This document shows positions 45,519 through 55,554 of a stretch of 55,696 bases of DNA, piece after piece. Every line of letters begins with the position of its first letter. Within the stretch, counting starts at the first letter, position 1. Made by a program: the position numbers and the translations under genes. Origin of the DNA: Fibrobacterota bacterium (GTDB taxonomy: Bacteria; Fibrobacterota; Chitinivibrionia; Chitinivibrionales; Chitinispirillaceae); contig PLTF01000153.1 in the NCBI GenBank assembly GCA_003164335.1, positions 1 to 55,696 on the forward strand, written 5' to 3'. The notes beneath the pieces were generated by a model. The model saw only the letters and a program-made list of their open reading frames with translations, did no database searches and was not told the DNA's origin.

Positions 45519-46337
45519 TCAGTACCGCATCAGCCGTTCGAAAACTTCCGAATTACTGTGGTGAACGTTTTTTTCTTCGGGAAATTTCCTTGTCTCAACC
45601 GCAGCCCGATAGGCCTGGATCGCCTCGATCGAAAGATCACGAAGATTAATGAAGCTTCTGGCGTGCCGGTACGCTTTTTCGGAAAAACCGAGGATGTCAT
45701 AAAGGACCAGTACCTGGCCGTCGCATAGCCGCCCGCTCCCAATGCCGATAGTGGGTATTCTAAGCGACTCCGTTACCAGACCGGCAACCTCCTCGCAGAC
45801 TTTTTCCAATACAATGATGCTCGCCCCAGCCGCTTCCAGCCTCCGGGCGCTTTCTATCAGGAGTTTCGCCTCATCGAACGTGGTTCCGAAAACCTTGGGT
45901 TTCATCCCATGAAGCTGAGGATTATACCCGATATGGGCGCATACGGATATACCTTTCATCACCAGATGGTTAATGATGTCCGCCTTCTCCATCCATCCTT
46001 CAAGTTTTACCGCCTCGGCGCCGGCATCAAGGAGAAGCTGCGCATTTTTTTGGGCCTCTGAAGCCGACTCGGCGGATTGATAGGGCAGGTCTGCAAGAAG
46101 CCAGGCGCTATTTATGCCGCGGGCGACAGCGGCGGTATGGTGCACCATATCGGAAACGGTGACCTCCCGCTCGCTCTTGTATCCCAACACATTGGTGCCG
46201 ACGCTGTCTCCCACCAGAACGGCATCAATTCCCGCCGCATCGGCAATAGAGGCCATCGGGAAATCATAGGCCGTAATCATGGTGACCGGTACGGATTTTT
46301 TCTTTTTTTCCCGAAGATACTCGACAGTACGCTTCAT
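45519..46337 (-). CDS. panB: 3-methyl-2-oxobutanoate hydroxymethyltransferase
   Basis: PanB makes ketopantoate for pantothenate and coenzyme A. The 272-aa protein carries ITAYDFPMASIADAAGID, VLVGDSVGTNVLGY, DLPYQS, EAVKLEG, HIGYNPQ and PTIGIGSGRLCDGQVLV, all family signatures. The ATG at 46337 has no clear ribosome site; a TTG two codons earlier is in frame. No other pantothenate gene is nearby. It sits between the wzz-type operon (downstream) and a divergent epimerase pair; the 249-nt gap to the wzz-type gene shows nothing I can support. Confidence 0.97.
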   Translation of the reverse strand: MKRTVEYLREKKKKSVPVTMITAYDFPMASIADAAGIDAVLVGDSVGTNVLGYKSEREVTVSDMVHHTAAVARGINSAWLLADLPYQSAESASEAQKNAQLLLDAGAEAVKLEGWMEKADIINHLVMKGISVCAHIGYNPQLHGMKPKVFGTTFDEAKLLIESARRLEAAGASIIVLEKVCEEVAGLVTESLRIPTIGIGSGRLCDGQVLVLYDILGFSEKAYRHARSFINLRDLSIEAIQAYRAAVETRKFPEEKNVHHSNSEVFERLMRY

Positions 46338-46590
46338 TTTCAAAAAGATACTTCACAGCGGCAGGCGGACTCTTCAAGATGGTCCGCTGGATGACGAGTA
46401 TGCCCTGCGCCTGCTGGAAAACCCGGCAAAAGGAAACCGATTATAGTATATTTTTTAAAATTCGATTGTCCCACCTTCTGCCTGCGCCATTGCTTAACAG
46501 TAAGGCTTTCATGTGAGGAAGATTCTACCGGATCTTCGATTATGACTGCTGCTCCCCTAACCTTTTATATACCAGGCCAATAATTAATCA

Positions 46591-47655
46591 ATGAAAAACA
46601 TCCTCATAACCGGCGGCGCAGGATTTATCGGATCCAACCTGGCGGTTGCGCTGCAATCGGAAGGCAACCGGGTGGTATGCTTCGATAATCTTTCCAGGCG
46701 AGGGTCTGAAATACTTCTGCAGCGCATCCAGGAGTACGGGTGTTCATTTGTCCATGGCGACATTCGCAATGCGGAAGACTTTTTTAAGCTCAATGACTCC
46801 TTTGATGTATTGGTAGAGTGCAGCGCTGAACCATCGGTTCTGGTCGGAGTTCACGGTGACGATGCACGATTCCAGACCAACAACAATTTATTTGGAACGG
46901 TAAACTGCCTCGAATTCGCCAGGATTCGTCGTATTCCGCTGTTATTTCTTTCAACGTCAAGGGTTTATCCGTATTCGGCTATCAATAAGCTCAATTTTCG
47001 TGAAGATGAATCCCGATTTGAGTACGCCGACTACCGGGCTGGAGCAGGCCCCGGAGGAATCTCTACTTCCTTTCCGCTTCAGGGCTTTCGATCTCTTTAC
47101 GGCGCCACAAAATTATCTTCGGAATACCTGCTTCAGGAATATAGCGGACTCTACAATCTGCCAAGCATCATCAATAGATGCGGCGTTATCGCCGGACCCT
47201 GGCAGCTCGGAAAAGCCGATCAGGGAATATTCACCTATTGGCTGTACCGCCATTACTATTCAAGAGATCTTAAATATATTGGCTACGGTGGTAGGGGAAA
47301 ACAGGTAAGAGATTTGCTTCATATTGACGACCTGATAGCACTCTTAAAAAAGCAGATCGAGGTACTTGAGCACTACCGGGGAGAGATTTTCAACGTCGGG
47401 GGTTCCACGTATTCAAGCCTGTCCCTTTGCGAAGCTACGGAACTATGCCGCAGCATAACCGGTAATGTTATACCGATAGCAGGTATAGCCGAGGACCGTG
47501 CAGCCGACCTGAAATGGTATATTACCGATAATGGAGATACAGAAGCTGTTTTTGATTGGAAGCCGCAGAAAACGCCCGCAACGATCCTGAATGATACTTA
47601 TTCCTGGTTAACGGCCTGCGGCAAGAAATTTTCCAGCCTTTTCGGAGAAACGTAA
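46591..47655 (+). CDS. NAD-dependent epimerase/dehydratase, CDP-paratose 2-epimerase-like (1)
   Basis: This extended SDR enzyme acts on a nucleotide sugar. It has GGAGFIGSN at residues 8-16, FLSTSRVYPYSA with the catalytic Ser/Thr region, YGATK as the Tyr-Lys pair, and GKQVRDLLHIDDL before a NVGGS segment. These fit the group near CDP-paratose 2-epimerase (RfbE/Tyv), which makes CDP-tyvelose, but no CDP-sugar pathway gene is in the window. The 354-aa length is normal. Its stop abuts the start of a second epimerase gene, so the two probably act in one pathway. Confidence 0.82.
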   Translation: MKNILITGGAGFIGSNLAVALQSEGNRVVCFDNLSRRGSEILLQRIQEYGCSFVHGDIRNAEDFFKLNDSFDVLVECSAEPSVLVGVHGDDARFQTNNNLFGTVNCLEFARIRRIPLLFLSTSRVYPYSAINKLNFREDESRFEYADYRAGAGPGGISTSFPLQGFRSLYGATKLSSEYLLQEYSGLYNLPSIINRCGVIAGPWQLGKADQGIFTYWLYRHYYSRDLKYIGYGGRGKQVRDLLHIDDLIALLKKQIEVLEHYRGEIFNVGGSTYSSLSLCEATELCRSITGNVIPIAGIAEDRAADLKWYITDNGDTEAVFDWKPQKTPATILNDTYSWLTACGKKFSSLFGET

Positions 47656-48738
47656 ATGAAGACAGTTCTTGTTACCGGATGTGCAGGGCTTATCGGTTCC
47701 GAATCCGTCAGGTTTTTCAGTGAAAAAGGATTCTCCGTGGTCGGCATTGACAATGACATGCGCCAGTATTTCTTCGGCCCTTCGGCCTCCACAAAATGGA
47801 TGATGGACGATTTAAGGGATCGGTACCCGGGGTTTCGCGGATTTGCAATAGATATCCGCGAATTCGAAGCGGTTCTGGGAGTGTTCCGGGAATTTCAAAA
47901 CGAGATCGAGCTCGTAATTCATACCGCCGCGCAGCCCTCCCACGATTGGGCGGCGCGTGAGCCGTTTACGGACTTTTCGGTGAATGCAGCCGGCACCCTG
48001 AATCTTCTTGAGGCAACTCGCCAGGTATGCCCGGAAGCAGCCTTCATTTTTACCTCAACGAATAAGGTTTACGGTGATACCCCAAATCGGCTGCCGCTGA
48101 GGAAACTTGAAACGCGATGGGAGATCGACGCCGACCATCCTTATTTTCCTAAAGGCATTGACGAGGCGATGTCCATCGATCAGACCAAACATTCGATCTT
48201 CGGCGCATCGAAGGTCGCCGCGGACATCATGGTCCAGGAATACGGTCGCTATTTCGGGATAAAAACCGGCACATTCCGGGGCGGCTGTTTAACCGGCCCG
48301 TCCCATTCCGGCGCCGAACTGCATGGTTTTTTAGCATACCTTATGAAATGTGCTGTGACCGGGAAAGAGTACCGCATTTACGGGTACGGGGGCAAACAGG
48401 TACGCGACAATATCCACAGCCATGATCTGGTAAGCGCCTTCTGGCATTTTTATCTGAGCCCGCGGGCCGGCGAAGTCTATAATATTGGCGGCAGCCGTTT
48501 CAGTAATTGCTCGATGCTCGAAGCAATGAAAAAATGCGAGGAAATTTCCGGTAACCGGATGAATACCCGTTATCTGGAGACCAACCGGATCGGCGATCAT
48601 ATCTGGTGGATCTCCGACGTCAGCAAGTTTAAACAGCATTATCCCGAGTGGCGCCTGACAAAAAACTGTGATGACATTCTTTCGGAAATATTCCTGTCAA
48701 ACAAAAATCGCTGGCTTGAGGAGGGTTCCGCAGGGTAA
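47656..48738 (+). CDS. NAD-dependent epimerase/dehydratase, CDP-paratose 2-epimerase-like (2)
   Basis: A second extended SDR enzyme of 360 aa starts on the base after the first one stops. It has GCAGLIGSE for NAD binding, [33 protein letters not shown] as the catalytic-pair region (Phe replaces the usual Tyr), FRGGCLTGP and [13 protein letters not shown]. This long shared pattern marks a conserved epimerase subgroup annotated as CDP-paratose 2-epimerase-like. The Tyr-to-Phe position should be checked by alignment. GGAG lies eight bases before the ATG. Confidence 0.82.
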   Translation: MKTVLVTGCAGLIGSESVRFFSEKGFSVVGIDNDMRQYFFGPSASTKWMMDDLRDRYPGFRGFAIDIREFEAVLGVFREFQNEIELVIHTAAQPSHDWAAREPFTDFSVNAAGTLNLLEATRQVCPEAAFIFTSTNKVYGDTPNRLPLRKLETRWEIDADHPYFPKGIDEAMSIDQTKHSIFGASKVAADIMVQEYGRYFGIKTGTFRGGCLTGPSHSGAELHGFLAYLMKCAVTGKEYRIYGYGGKQVRDNIHSHDLVSAFWHFYLSPRAGEVYNIGGSRFSNCSMLEAMKKCEEISGNRMNTRYLETNRIGDHIWWISDVSKFKQHYPEWRLTKNCDDILSEIFLSNKNRWLEEGSAG

Positions 48739-48830
48739 GGGAGAGTTTACAATTACCCGGTGATCGAGAGCGTTGTCAATAGATTAGCGAACACCTTTCT
48801 CCGCACGTTATTTCGCCTGCGGTATAACGA

Positions 48831-48852
48831 TCAAGCCAATGCATTGGCTTGA
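48831..48852. repeat. Perfect 22-nt palindrome between convergent genes
   Basis: TCAAGCCAAT, GC, ATTGGCTTGA reads the same on both strands. It lies midway between the rightward epimerase gene and the leftward membrane protein gene. It is not followed by T residues on either strand, so it is not a clear terminator. Confidence 0.7.
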
Positions 48853-48934
48853 AAAATTACTGACCCATAAGGATTATCACCGGCCTTCAAGCGAAACATT
48901 TATTCCTTTGAAGTAAATTCTCTGCGTTTCTCCC

Positions 48935-50662
48935 TTAAAGAACGAACCGGAACTTCCCGGCCACAGCGCGGAAATATTTCCGATCGCCGGAGAGCATTTT
49001 TACAGACAGAATATGGTCCCCTTTTCCAAGTAAGCGCTGGGGTATTGCCCTGTTAAAATTGGGTCGGGGCAATTGTTGAATTGAGAAATAGGGACGATCT
49101 TTATTCCCCAGGGCGCCGTAATAAGCCGGAAAAATTTTTCCATCCACATCAAGATAGACCCCGCCGATTGCATTCCGGGTATTTTCAGCGTACGCATAAC
49201 CGGTGATAACCACAAATGCATCCCCGCCCGTGTTGACCGTTTTCACATTCGTAACACCTAAATTTATTCCCGCAATTGCAGGCCCTTCGGGCAGGGAGCT
49301 CATTTCCGGGTATTTCCGGGGCAGGGAGTTACTTGAAAAGACATTGAAACCGATCTTCTTTAAAATACCTGCATAAATTTTCAAGCTGTCCGAATCGGGA
49401 TAGAGGCGTTTCAGAAAATCATCGGGTTGGGACGGGTATGTGTACAGAATAAAGGCGTTCTCCTCGGCCTCCCTTCGGGCATTGAGGCCATACAGGAAGC
49501 TGGATACATTTGAAAACGCTATGCCGGCAAAAATAATGATTTCGAAAAATCCGACGAACGGTACTTTAAACTCACTCTTTCCCGATTGCCGTAAATCGAT
49601 GAGGATGGAGTAAATACCGATGACCAGGAGAAGTGAAAAGGTGGCATATCGGGATGATAATGCCTGTCCCACGCCAAACCCTGCCCGTCCGATCGCAATG
49701 CTGACAACCGATAATAATGAAAAAACGATTATCGATAGCCAGAACGAATTGCAAGCCACCCTTTTATTTTTATAGAGAGCGATAACGGCAAGGAGCATCA
49801 TGCCGGCAATAAAAACGCCGATCATGATACAAATCCATTTCTTGCTGATCAATGCCCCTCCATGACAGGCAATAATGTACTCTATGAAACGGAAGGGGTG
49901 ATGGAGAAAATAAAGAGGACTTGGATGATAACCGGGCGTTTTATAATGATGCGAAAAAACAAACCAGTGGATACCCCCAATTATCGAGAATGCAGAGAGG
50001 TATTTCGTCTTGTTTATTTTATCCAGTGACGATACGATTAACTGCGAACATCCGGCTATCCAGACGCATATCCCCATGCTGCTGGAAAAGGAGGAAATCG
50101 AGGCGAAAACCGCTGCCAGGAAAAAAAATACGAGCCTGTTTTTTGTCCGGGAAGTCTCCGAAAGGAGATAAAGGAAAAAGCAAGCCACAACGGCGGCGGT
50201 TTGCGCAAGTACAAATGCAATCTGGAACCCCCACAGCATATTTTCTTTTTGAACCAAGCTGAAAGTCATCAAGGAAATAGGCGCCATCCACAACGGAACC
50301 GCCGACAACCTGAACCCGAATTGTTTTTTTGCCGCCAATAGGAAAACAAGGCAACTTACGCATAACAGAATTTCCGTAGCATACATTTCCGCCAGGGTAT
50401 TATATCGGGTTAATCCGCCTATCGCAAGCATGAGAAGCCGGGGGAAAAAAATTATATGTTCATTATGCCTGGCCCAGATATCGGTGAAGGTGAGGGCGCC
50501 CGACCATAATTTTCCAAAAAGAGGCACGGTTGCATCGAACTGATCCCAGAAGGCAACGTTTGCGCCGCATAGATACACATATAAAAAGCCCAGTGCCGCC
50601 GGCATAATGCAAATGGTGAGCACGATGATATTATTCTTATAAATGGGTTTCCCGGAAATCAT
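48935..50662 (-). CDS. Large polytopic membrane protein, polysaccharide-region associated
   Basis: The 575-aa protein has about eleven hydrophobic helices up to residue 400, then a soluble C-terminal domain of about 160 residues with beta character (VFVVITGYAYAENTR and GGVYLDVDGKIFPAYYG). An early loop FWDQFDATVP and WARHNEH is rich in acidic and His residues, as in GT-C-type transferases. I cannot name it; a glycosyltransferase or a sugar-modifying membrane protein is plausible. AAGGGAG precedes the ATG. The gene is AT-rich. Confidence 0.6.
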   Translation of the reverse strand: MISGKPIYKNNIIVLTICIMPAALGFLYVYLCGANVAFWDQFDATVPLFGKLWSGALTFTDIWARHNEHIIFFPRLLMLAIGGLTRYNTLAEMYATEILLCVSCLVFLLAAKKQFGFRLSAVPLWMAPISLMTFSLVQKENMLWGFQIAFVLAQTAAVVACFFLYLLSETSRTKNRLVFFFLAAVFASISSFSSSMGICVWIAGCSQLIVSSLDKINKTKYLSAFSIIGGIHWFVFSHHYKTPGYHPSPLYFLHHPFRFIEYIIACHGGALISKKWICIMIGVFIAGMMLLAVIALYKNKRVACNSFWLSIIVFSLLSVVSIAIGRAGFGVGQALSSRYATFSLLLVIGIYSILIDLRQSGKSEFKVPFVGFFEIIIFAGIAFSNVSSFLYGLNARREAEENAFILYTYPSQPDDFLKRLYPDSDSLKIYAGILKKIGFNVFSSNSLPRKYPEMSSLPEGPAIAGINLGVTNVKTVNTGGDAFVVITGYAYAENTRNAIGGVYLDVDGKIFPAYYGALGNKDRPYFSIQQLPRPNFNRAIPQRLLGKGDHILSVKMLSGDRKYFRAVAGKFRFVL

Positions 50663-50815
50663 AGCGGCTCCCTTGGGTTAAAGGTCATTATTGAAAATGC
50701 TGCTTGCTTTTAAGCTTAATCTTTAAATAATTTCTCCAAAGATCCGGTCCATCACAGCTGAGGTTTTTTCCATTCCACCATTAATCCGGAGGCGAAAAAA
50801 GGTCCGCGACCTCAC

Positions 50816-52390
50816 TCAGTAGAATACTTCCAAGCAGGTTTTTCCCCGACGCCAGGCCGCAGGGATCTCAACGGGCTCCCGTATCCAGGACCGAACCAGA
50901 TTAACCGTATCTATGCCTCTCTGTGCCAGCAAGATGTCAAGTTTCGCCCGGGTAAAACCGGATAGCAGCAGCGGCGGATCTGCCAGCAGCATGCCGCGAA
51001 TCTCATAGACGTTATCCGGGTAGAAGGTCGGGGTCCCCCAGAGTGTCCGTCCAAAGGGGTGCGGGAGAGTCTCTACGACCCGGGTACTATCGTAGAACCA
51101 GACAACCATATGATCGGTGGCCGGATACCCGATCAGCAAGGTTTGCCTATGAGAATCCGTGATCAGCGATTGAAATGCGGCGAACAGGGGGCGATCCATC
51201 TGCTGATGCCGCCACTCGTCGAGGACCTGGCCGTGTATGATCTCCAATTTAGCAATCCCAGCGGGAAAGATCTGAATGATTGAGCCGACGACCATGACTA
51301 CCACAGCCACTGCGAGTATAAATCGATCCCGCCATTGCAGGCTTATTACAAGAATAAGCATGATGCCGACGAGAAGGGGGAGGAAATAAGTCGCTTTTTC
51401 AGGGTTACGCAGATAGCACATAGTGTTGAATACGGCAAAAAGTAACAGCGACCGGATGCCCACTCCCCTTTCTGTCCACAGCCGATCAAGCCATCGGCTC
51501 TTTATATTCCGGGTTGCAATTACAATAAGGACCAGAAGTACCAGGCTTCCTGCTACCCCTCCCCCAAGATGCAGCAATTGGTACATGACCATTTTCATGT
51601 TGGCAACAAACGGTATGGGCACATGCGTGGTATTGAGAAAGCCTATGCCAAAAAGATCATATGCCGGTTTATAGAAGACTACTGCGCCGACGGTTGCGGA
51701 GAGGGCGATCACCGAAATGCAAAGGGTTTTAGAAAGGGTCTTCGTATTTTTGTCGAGAATAACCGCGGTCATCACCGCGGGCAGCAGCAGAGCCGTCGTG
51801 ATCCTCGATCCTATTCCGAAAGCCAGCATTACGCCGGCGGCAAGGGAATAGAGAAAAACGGACCGTAATTTCGCAAAAGAAGCCGCTTCCAGCAACACGC
51901 CGACGGCAACGGCACAAAAGAGTGAGACGCTGTAATCGAGAACCAGAAAAGAGCTCTGCAGCCAGAGGGGCACCAGGGAAAAGAGCACGGCAACAAGCAG
52001 AATTACCTTTCGGTCTTTGTTCGCTCGCAACCCCAGGATCATGAAAAGAGCAATAACCGCCAGTGAAAAAAGCGCGACTACTGCCTTTGCCCTCCGCGCA
52101 TCAGTTGAGGTGAAAACCCATGAAACCAGGTATTCAAAGACAGGAAATCCCGGTGTGCGGGAGGGTTCCCAGGACTGATGATGAGTAAGCCGCTGGGCCG
52201 ATATCCCGACAAGGTAACCATCCCGTTCCGAACCATAGGAAAGCCTCTCCGATAACAAGGCAAGCGAGAGGTAGAGGCCGGCGAGCAGGATCATGACAAC
52301 TATAATCGGCCAGGTTGAGATCCCTCCCCTGGTCGATGCCGACAAAGATTCCTTTTCGCCAGGTATTCCTGCCGGCTTTAGTGTTGCCAT
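50816..52390 (-). CDS. Polytopic membrane glycosyltransferase-like protein (GT39-like)
   Basis: The 524-aa protein has a long N-terminal cytoplasmic segment, about ten membrane helices and a C-terminal soluble domain (about 390-524). The first extracytoplasmic loop has SERDGYLVGISAQRLTHHQ and then SRTPGFPVFEYLVSW, the acidic-plus-TPGFP pattern of PMT/ArnT-like GT-C enzymes. Substrates are unknown. AGGAG lies six bases before the ATG at 52390, which decides against the start 18 nt upstream. It is followed, after a 153-nt gap, by the other polytopic gene and preceded by lpxB. Confidence 0.65.
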   Translation of the reverse strand: MATLKPAGIPGEKESLSASTRGGISTWPIIVVMILLAGLYLSLALLSERLSYGSERDGYLVGISAQRLTHHQSWEPSRTPGFPVFEYLVSWVFTSTDARRAKAVVALFSLAVIALFMILGLRANKDRKVILLVAVLFSLVPLWLQSSFLVLDYSVSLFCAVAVGVLLEAASFAKLRSVFLYSLAAGVMLAFGIGSRITTALLLPAVMTAVILDKNTKTLSKTLCISVIALSATVGAVVFYKPAYDLFGIGFLNTTHVPIPFVANMKMVMYQLLHLGGGVAGSLVLLVLIVIATRNIKSRWLDRLWTERGVGIRSLLLFAVFNTMCYLRNPEKATYFLPLLVGIMLILVISLQWRDRFILAVAVVVMVVGSIIQIFPAGIAKLEIIHGQVLDEWRHQQMDRPLFAAFQSLITDSHRQTLLIGYPATDHMVVWFYDSTRVVETLPHPFGRTLWGTPTFYPDNVYEIRGMLLADPPLLLSGFTRAKLDILLAQRGIDTVNLVRSWIREPVEIPAAWRRGKTCLEVFY

Positions 52391-52438
52391 AGATACTCCT
52401 CTTTCCAAAGAATAAGAATTAACACCTTCGAAGCAATT

Positions 52439-53599
52439 TCATTCCATCAATTTCGGCGCATAACCGCCGCTCCTGCCGGACAAGCAGTCATTCAAAATCC
52501 GGCACACTTCGATCGAAGGTTTTTTTGCCCCAAGACTTTCCCGAAGCGCAACAAGCCGATCGACCGTTGCGTTGTACCATTCGGGCGATTCGATGAAACG
52601 GCCGAGTCGATTTGCAAGCCCGGCCGGAGTCGCTGCATCCTGGATGCACTCGGGCACGATCTCCTCACCCGCGATAATATTGGGAAGCCCGATATACGGA
52701 ATCTTTACCAGGCGTTTTGCAATTGCATAGGTGAATGCCGAGGTGCGATAGGTTATGACGTGCGGGATACCCAGAAGCGCCGTTTCCAGCGTGGCGGTCC
52801 CGGAAGTGACGACAGCGCAATCCGAACGGCCGAGAAGATCGGCAAGCGGCCCGTCAAAAATTTCCACCGGCGCATCGCCGATGCACCGGCGATACAGCTC
52901 TTCCGGGATAGTGTGGTAGCGGGAGACGACGGCGCTTACCTGCGGAAAGCGATTCCGGAGCAGGGCAAAGGCTTCAATCATCGCAGGCAGATGCTCTACC
53001 TCCTGGCGCCGGCTTCCCGGAACGATCGCCAGCCTGAATGACCCGTTGCCGGGATGTTTCCGGGGGGAAACAGAAAAAACGCCCCTCGATTCAAGCTCCT
53101 CGACCGTCGGGTTGCCGACAAAGCTGACCGGTGCGCGAAACGGGGTAAAATAGCTGACTTCAAAGGGAAAAATCACCGCAATATGGGAGGCATAGGCGCC
53201 CAAAACCGCCGCCTTCTTCCTTTTCCATGCCCATACCATCGGCGCTATATACCATATGACCGGAATACCAAGTTTTGCCGCGGTTTTCATCATGGGAATG
53301 TTAAATCCGGAGTAATCGACGCAGACCAGTGCATCCGGCGCGGTTTCGCGCATCATCGCTATGAGTCTGCGCTTTGCCTTCAGGAAAAACCGCAGGTGCC
53401 TGGCAACCTCCAGGAATCCCATGCAATTGAACGGGGCGAACGGCATGACCGGCCTGAACCCCTCGCGTTCCATGGCGCTCCCGCCGATTCCCCAGAGGTC
53501 GGTGCCGGGCATTTCATTGCGCAACCGGCGGATGACGGCGCCGGTATGCTCGTCGCCTGAGGGGTCGCCTGCTATGAACATAATGGAGCGACCGGGCAT
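52439..53599 (-). CDS. lpxB: Lipid-A-disaccharide synthase
   Basis: LpxB joins UDP-diacylglucosamine to lipid X, giving the lipid A disaccharide at the inner membrane. The 386-aa GT19 protein has AGDPSGDEHTG near the N-terminus (family usually GExSGD), MGFLEVARHL, VDYSGFNIPM, WYIAPMVWAWKRKK, LPGSR-equivalent VPGSRRQEVEHL and SGTATLETALLGIPHVITYR. The gene starts six bases after the manC stop, so it belongs to the PHP - manC - lpxB operon. With a waaF-like gene it shows that the organism makes LPS. Confidence 0.95.
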   Translation of the reverse strand: MPGRSIMFIAGDPSGDEHTGAVIRRLRNEMPGTDLWGIGGSAMEREGFRPVMPFAPFNCMGFLEVARHLRFFLKAKRRLIAMMRETAPDALVCVDYSGFNIPMMKTAAKLGIPVIWYIAPMVWAWKRKKAAVLGAYASHIAVIFPFEVSYFTPFRAPVSFVGNPTVEELESRGVFSVSPRKHPGNGSFRLAIVPGSRRQEVEHLPAMIEAFALLRNRFPQVSAVVSRYHTIPEELYRRCIGDAPVEIFDGPLADLLGRSDCAVVTSGTATLETALLGIPHVITYRTSAFTYAIAKRLVKIPYIGLPNIIAGEEIVPECIQDAATPAGLANRLGRFIESPEWYNATVDRLVALRESLGAKKPSIEVCRILNDCLSGRSGGYAPKLME

Positions 53600-53605
53600 G
53601 GCAGC

Positions 53606-54691
53606 TTAAAACAGCCGGGGGGGGAGGGCTCCGGAACTTTTCATTGCAGTAATGTACTTCTTGAGCTCGGGCAGCAGGGCGCGCGGCACTGCCAGCACTG
53701 CATCATCGGTAACGATGAGGGTCAAATCGTCGCAGCCGATAGCGGCAACGGCAAGGGAGGAACGGTTGACGACAATGCTTCCCGCGCACTCTTGCTCGTA
53801 AATGCGGTCTCCCGAAACGGTGGTGCCGGACGCATTGACCCCGTGAATCCGGGACATCGCCTCCCAGGAGCCGATATCGTCCCAGGAGAAGGAGCCGGCA
53901 ACGGCGCTGACGCGATCGGAACGCTCCATGATCCCGTAATCGATGGACTCCTTATCCGCATCGGCATAGAACTTTTGGAGCGCCTTCAGGGAAAACTTTC
54001 CCCGGGCCGCTTCCTCTACCTGTGCAAAGAGTTCGGGCAGGTATCGCCTGACCTCTTCGAGGAGGACCGATGTTTTCCAGACAAACATGCCGCTGTTCCA
54101 CCGGTAGGACTTGTTGCGGCAATAGGCGGCGGCGGTACGGGCATCGGGCTTCTCCACGAACCGTTTGACCCGGTGCCACCCGACCCCGTCCTTTTCTCCG
54201 CATAACTTGTCGAGCAGGAGATAGCCGTACCCGGTTTCGGGGCGTGAGGGTGCCACGGCGAAAACAACGAGGTGATTCTCCCGCATTGCCAGTTCGCAGG
54301 CGAAGCGGAGCGCTTTACTATAGGCCGACCGGGGCCCGATCGCATGATCGGCCGGAAGAGCCGCCATGATCGATTCGCCGTGCCGGGCCTCGATCCAGGC
54401 GGCTGCCAGGGCAAGCGCCGGAGCGGTGTTTTTCCCCACCGGCTCCACGATCATGTCGAACTTCCATTTTTTTGAAAGCACTTTCTTCATCGGCGCGGCA
54501 ATGCGACTGCTCGTCATCACCAGAGGCGGGATATCCTTCGAGGCAATGGCCCTGATGCGGGAGAGCGTCTCCTCGATCATAGTCCGGCGCGTAATCAGCG
54601 GGAGAAGCTGCTTGGGGTGCGATGACCGCGAAAGCGGCCAGAATCGTTCGCCGATACCGCCGGCCAGAATCACGGGAACGATTTGCTGCAT
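53606..54691 (-). CDS. manC: Mannose-1-phosphate guanylyltransferase
   Basis: The enzyme makes GDP-mannose from GTP and mannose-1-phosphate. The 361-aa protein has the nucleotide-binding LAGGIGERFWPLSRSSHPKQ at residues 9-28, EPVGKNTAPA, ALPADHAI, VEKPD and RWNSGMFVWK. It is only the pyrophosphorylase; the phosphomannose isomerase domain of bifunctional ManC/AlgA is absent. Its ATG overlaps the stop of the PHP gene by one base (TGATG). It probably feeds the surface polysaccharide. Confidence 0.94.
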   Translation of the reverse strand: MQQIVPVILAGGIGERFWPLSRSSHPKQLLPLITRRTMIEETLSRIRAIASKDIPPLVMTSSRIAAPMKKVLSKKWKFDMIVEPVGKNTAPALALAAAWIEARHGESIMAALPADHAIGPRSAYSKALRFACELAMRENHLVVFAVAPSRPETGYGYLLLDKLCGEKDGVGWHRVKRFVEKPDARTAAAYCRNKSYRWNSGMFVWKTSVLLEEVRRYLPELFAQVEEAARGKFSLKALQKFYADADKESIDYGIMERSDRVSAVAGSFSWDDIGSWEAMSRIHGVNASGTTVSGDRIYEQECAGSIVVNRSSLAVAAIGCDDLTLIVTDDAVLAVPRALLPELKKYITAMKSSGALPPRLF

Positions 54692-55554
54692 CAGGTAAGC
54701 TCCTCATGCGCAACCATGCCCAGCTTATCCTTCAGGCTGCGTACCGCGCTATAGGATATTTTCGGCGTCCCGATTTCCGATTTGTTATGGCTGCTGTTGT
54801 GAAAATCCGACCCGCCGGTAATGGCCAGCCCGTTTCTCCTCGCAATTTTGAGGTAATTCTGCTGGTCCGCGGATGAGTGCTCGGAATGATAGACCTCAAT
54901 TCCCTGAACGCCTGCGTGGATAAACTCGGGAATACGATCGTCGATCCCGGTCACTCCCGGATGCGCAAGTACCGGAACTCCGCCTGCCTGTTTGACAAGA
55001 TCGAACACCTCGCCGGGCTGCATCTTGTACTTCTCGACATAGGCGGGAAGCCCGTAGCCGAGGAATTTATCGAAAGCCTCCCGAAACGAGTAGACGAGCT
55101 CCTCCTTCAGGAGCGCGGCGGCGATATGCGGACGCCCGATGGCGCCGATCCCCGCCATTGCGAGCACGGTCTCGAATCGCAGATCAATGCCCTGGCGGTT
55201 CAAATTCTCGACCATTTTACGCGCCCGGATATAGCGGGCTTCCTTCATTTCGCCGAGCTTCTGTTGCAGGGTCCGATTATTGATGTCGATAAAATAACCG
55301 AGAATATGGAGGTCCATCCCTTCGCTCTCGCTCGAGAGTTCAAGACCGGGAATTACCTCTATCCCCAGCTGCGACCCCAGCTCTAAGGCCCGTGGATACC
55401 CATCGATACAGTCATGATCGGTAATGGCAATAGCCGAAAGCCCTTTTTTCGAGGCGGCGTCCACCACCTCGTCTACCGTCCATGAACCGTCTGAGTGTAT
55501 CGTATGAATATGAAGGTCTACATATCTCCTAAGTGACTCCGGTGCTGTTTGCAT
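54691..55554 (-). CDS. PHP-domain phosphoesterase (RNase AM/TrpH type)
   Basis: The 287-aa protein has the metal-binding PHP motifs: DLHIHTIHSDGS at residues 13-24, ITDHDCIDGY, GLELSSE, LAHPGV and GGSDFHN. Family members act as 3',5'-nucleoside bisphosphate phosphatase or 5'-3' exoribonuclease (YciV/RNase AM in E. coli). The 287-aa length agrees. Start ATG 55554 has only CCAGG directly before it. It is the first gene of the operon with manC and lpxB. Confidence 0.88.
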   Translation of the reverse strand: MQTAPESLRRYVDLHIHTIHSDGSWTVDEVVDAASKKGLSAIAITDHDCIDGYPRALELGSQLGIEVIPGLELSSESEGMDLHILGYFIDINNRTLQQKLGEMKEARYIRARKMVENLNRQGIDLRFETVLAMAGIGAIGRPHIAAALLKEELVYSFREAFDKFLGYGLPAYVEKYKMQPGEVFDLVKQAGGVPVLAHPGVTGIDDRIPEFIHAGVQGIEVYHSEHSSADQQNYLKIARRNGLAITGGSDFHNSSHNKSEIGTPKISYSAVRSLKDKLGMVAHEELT

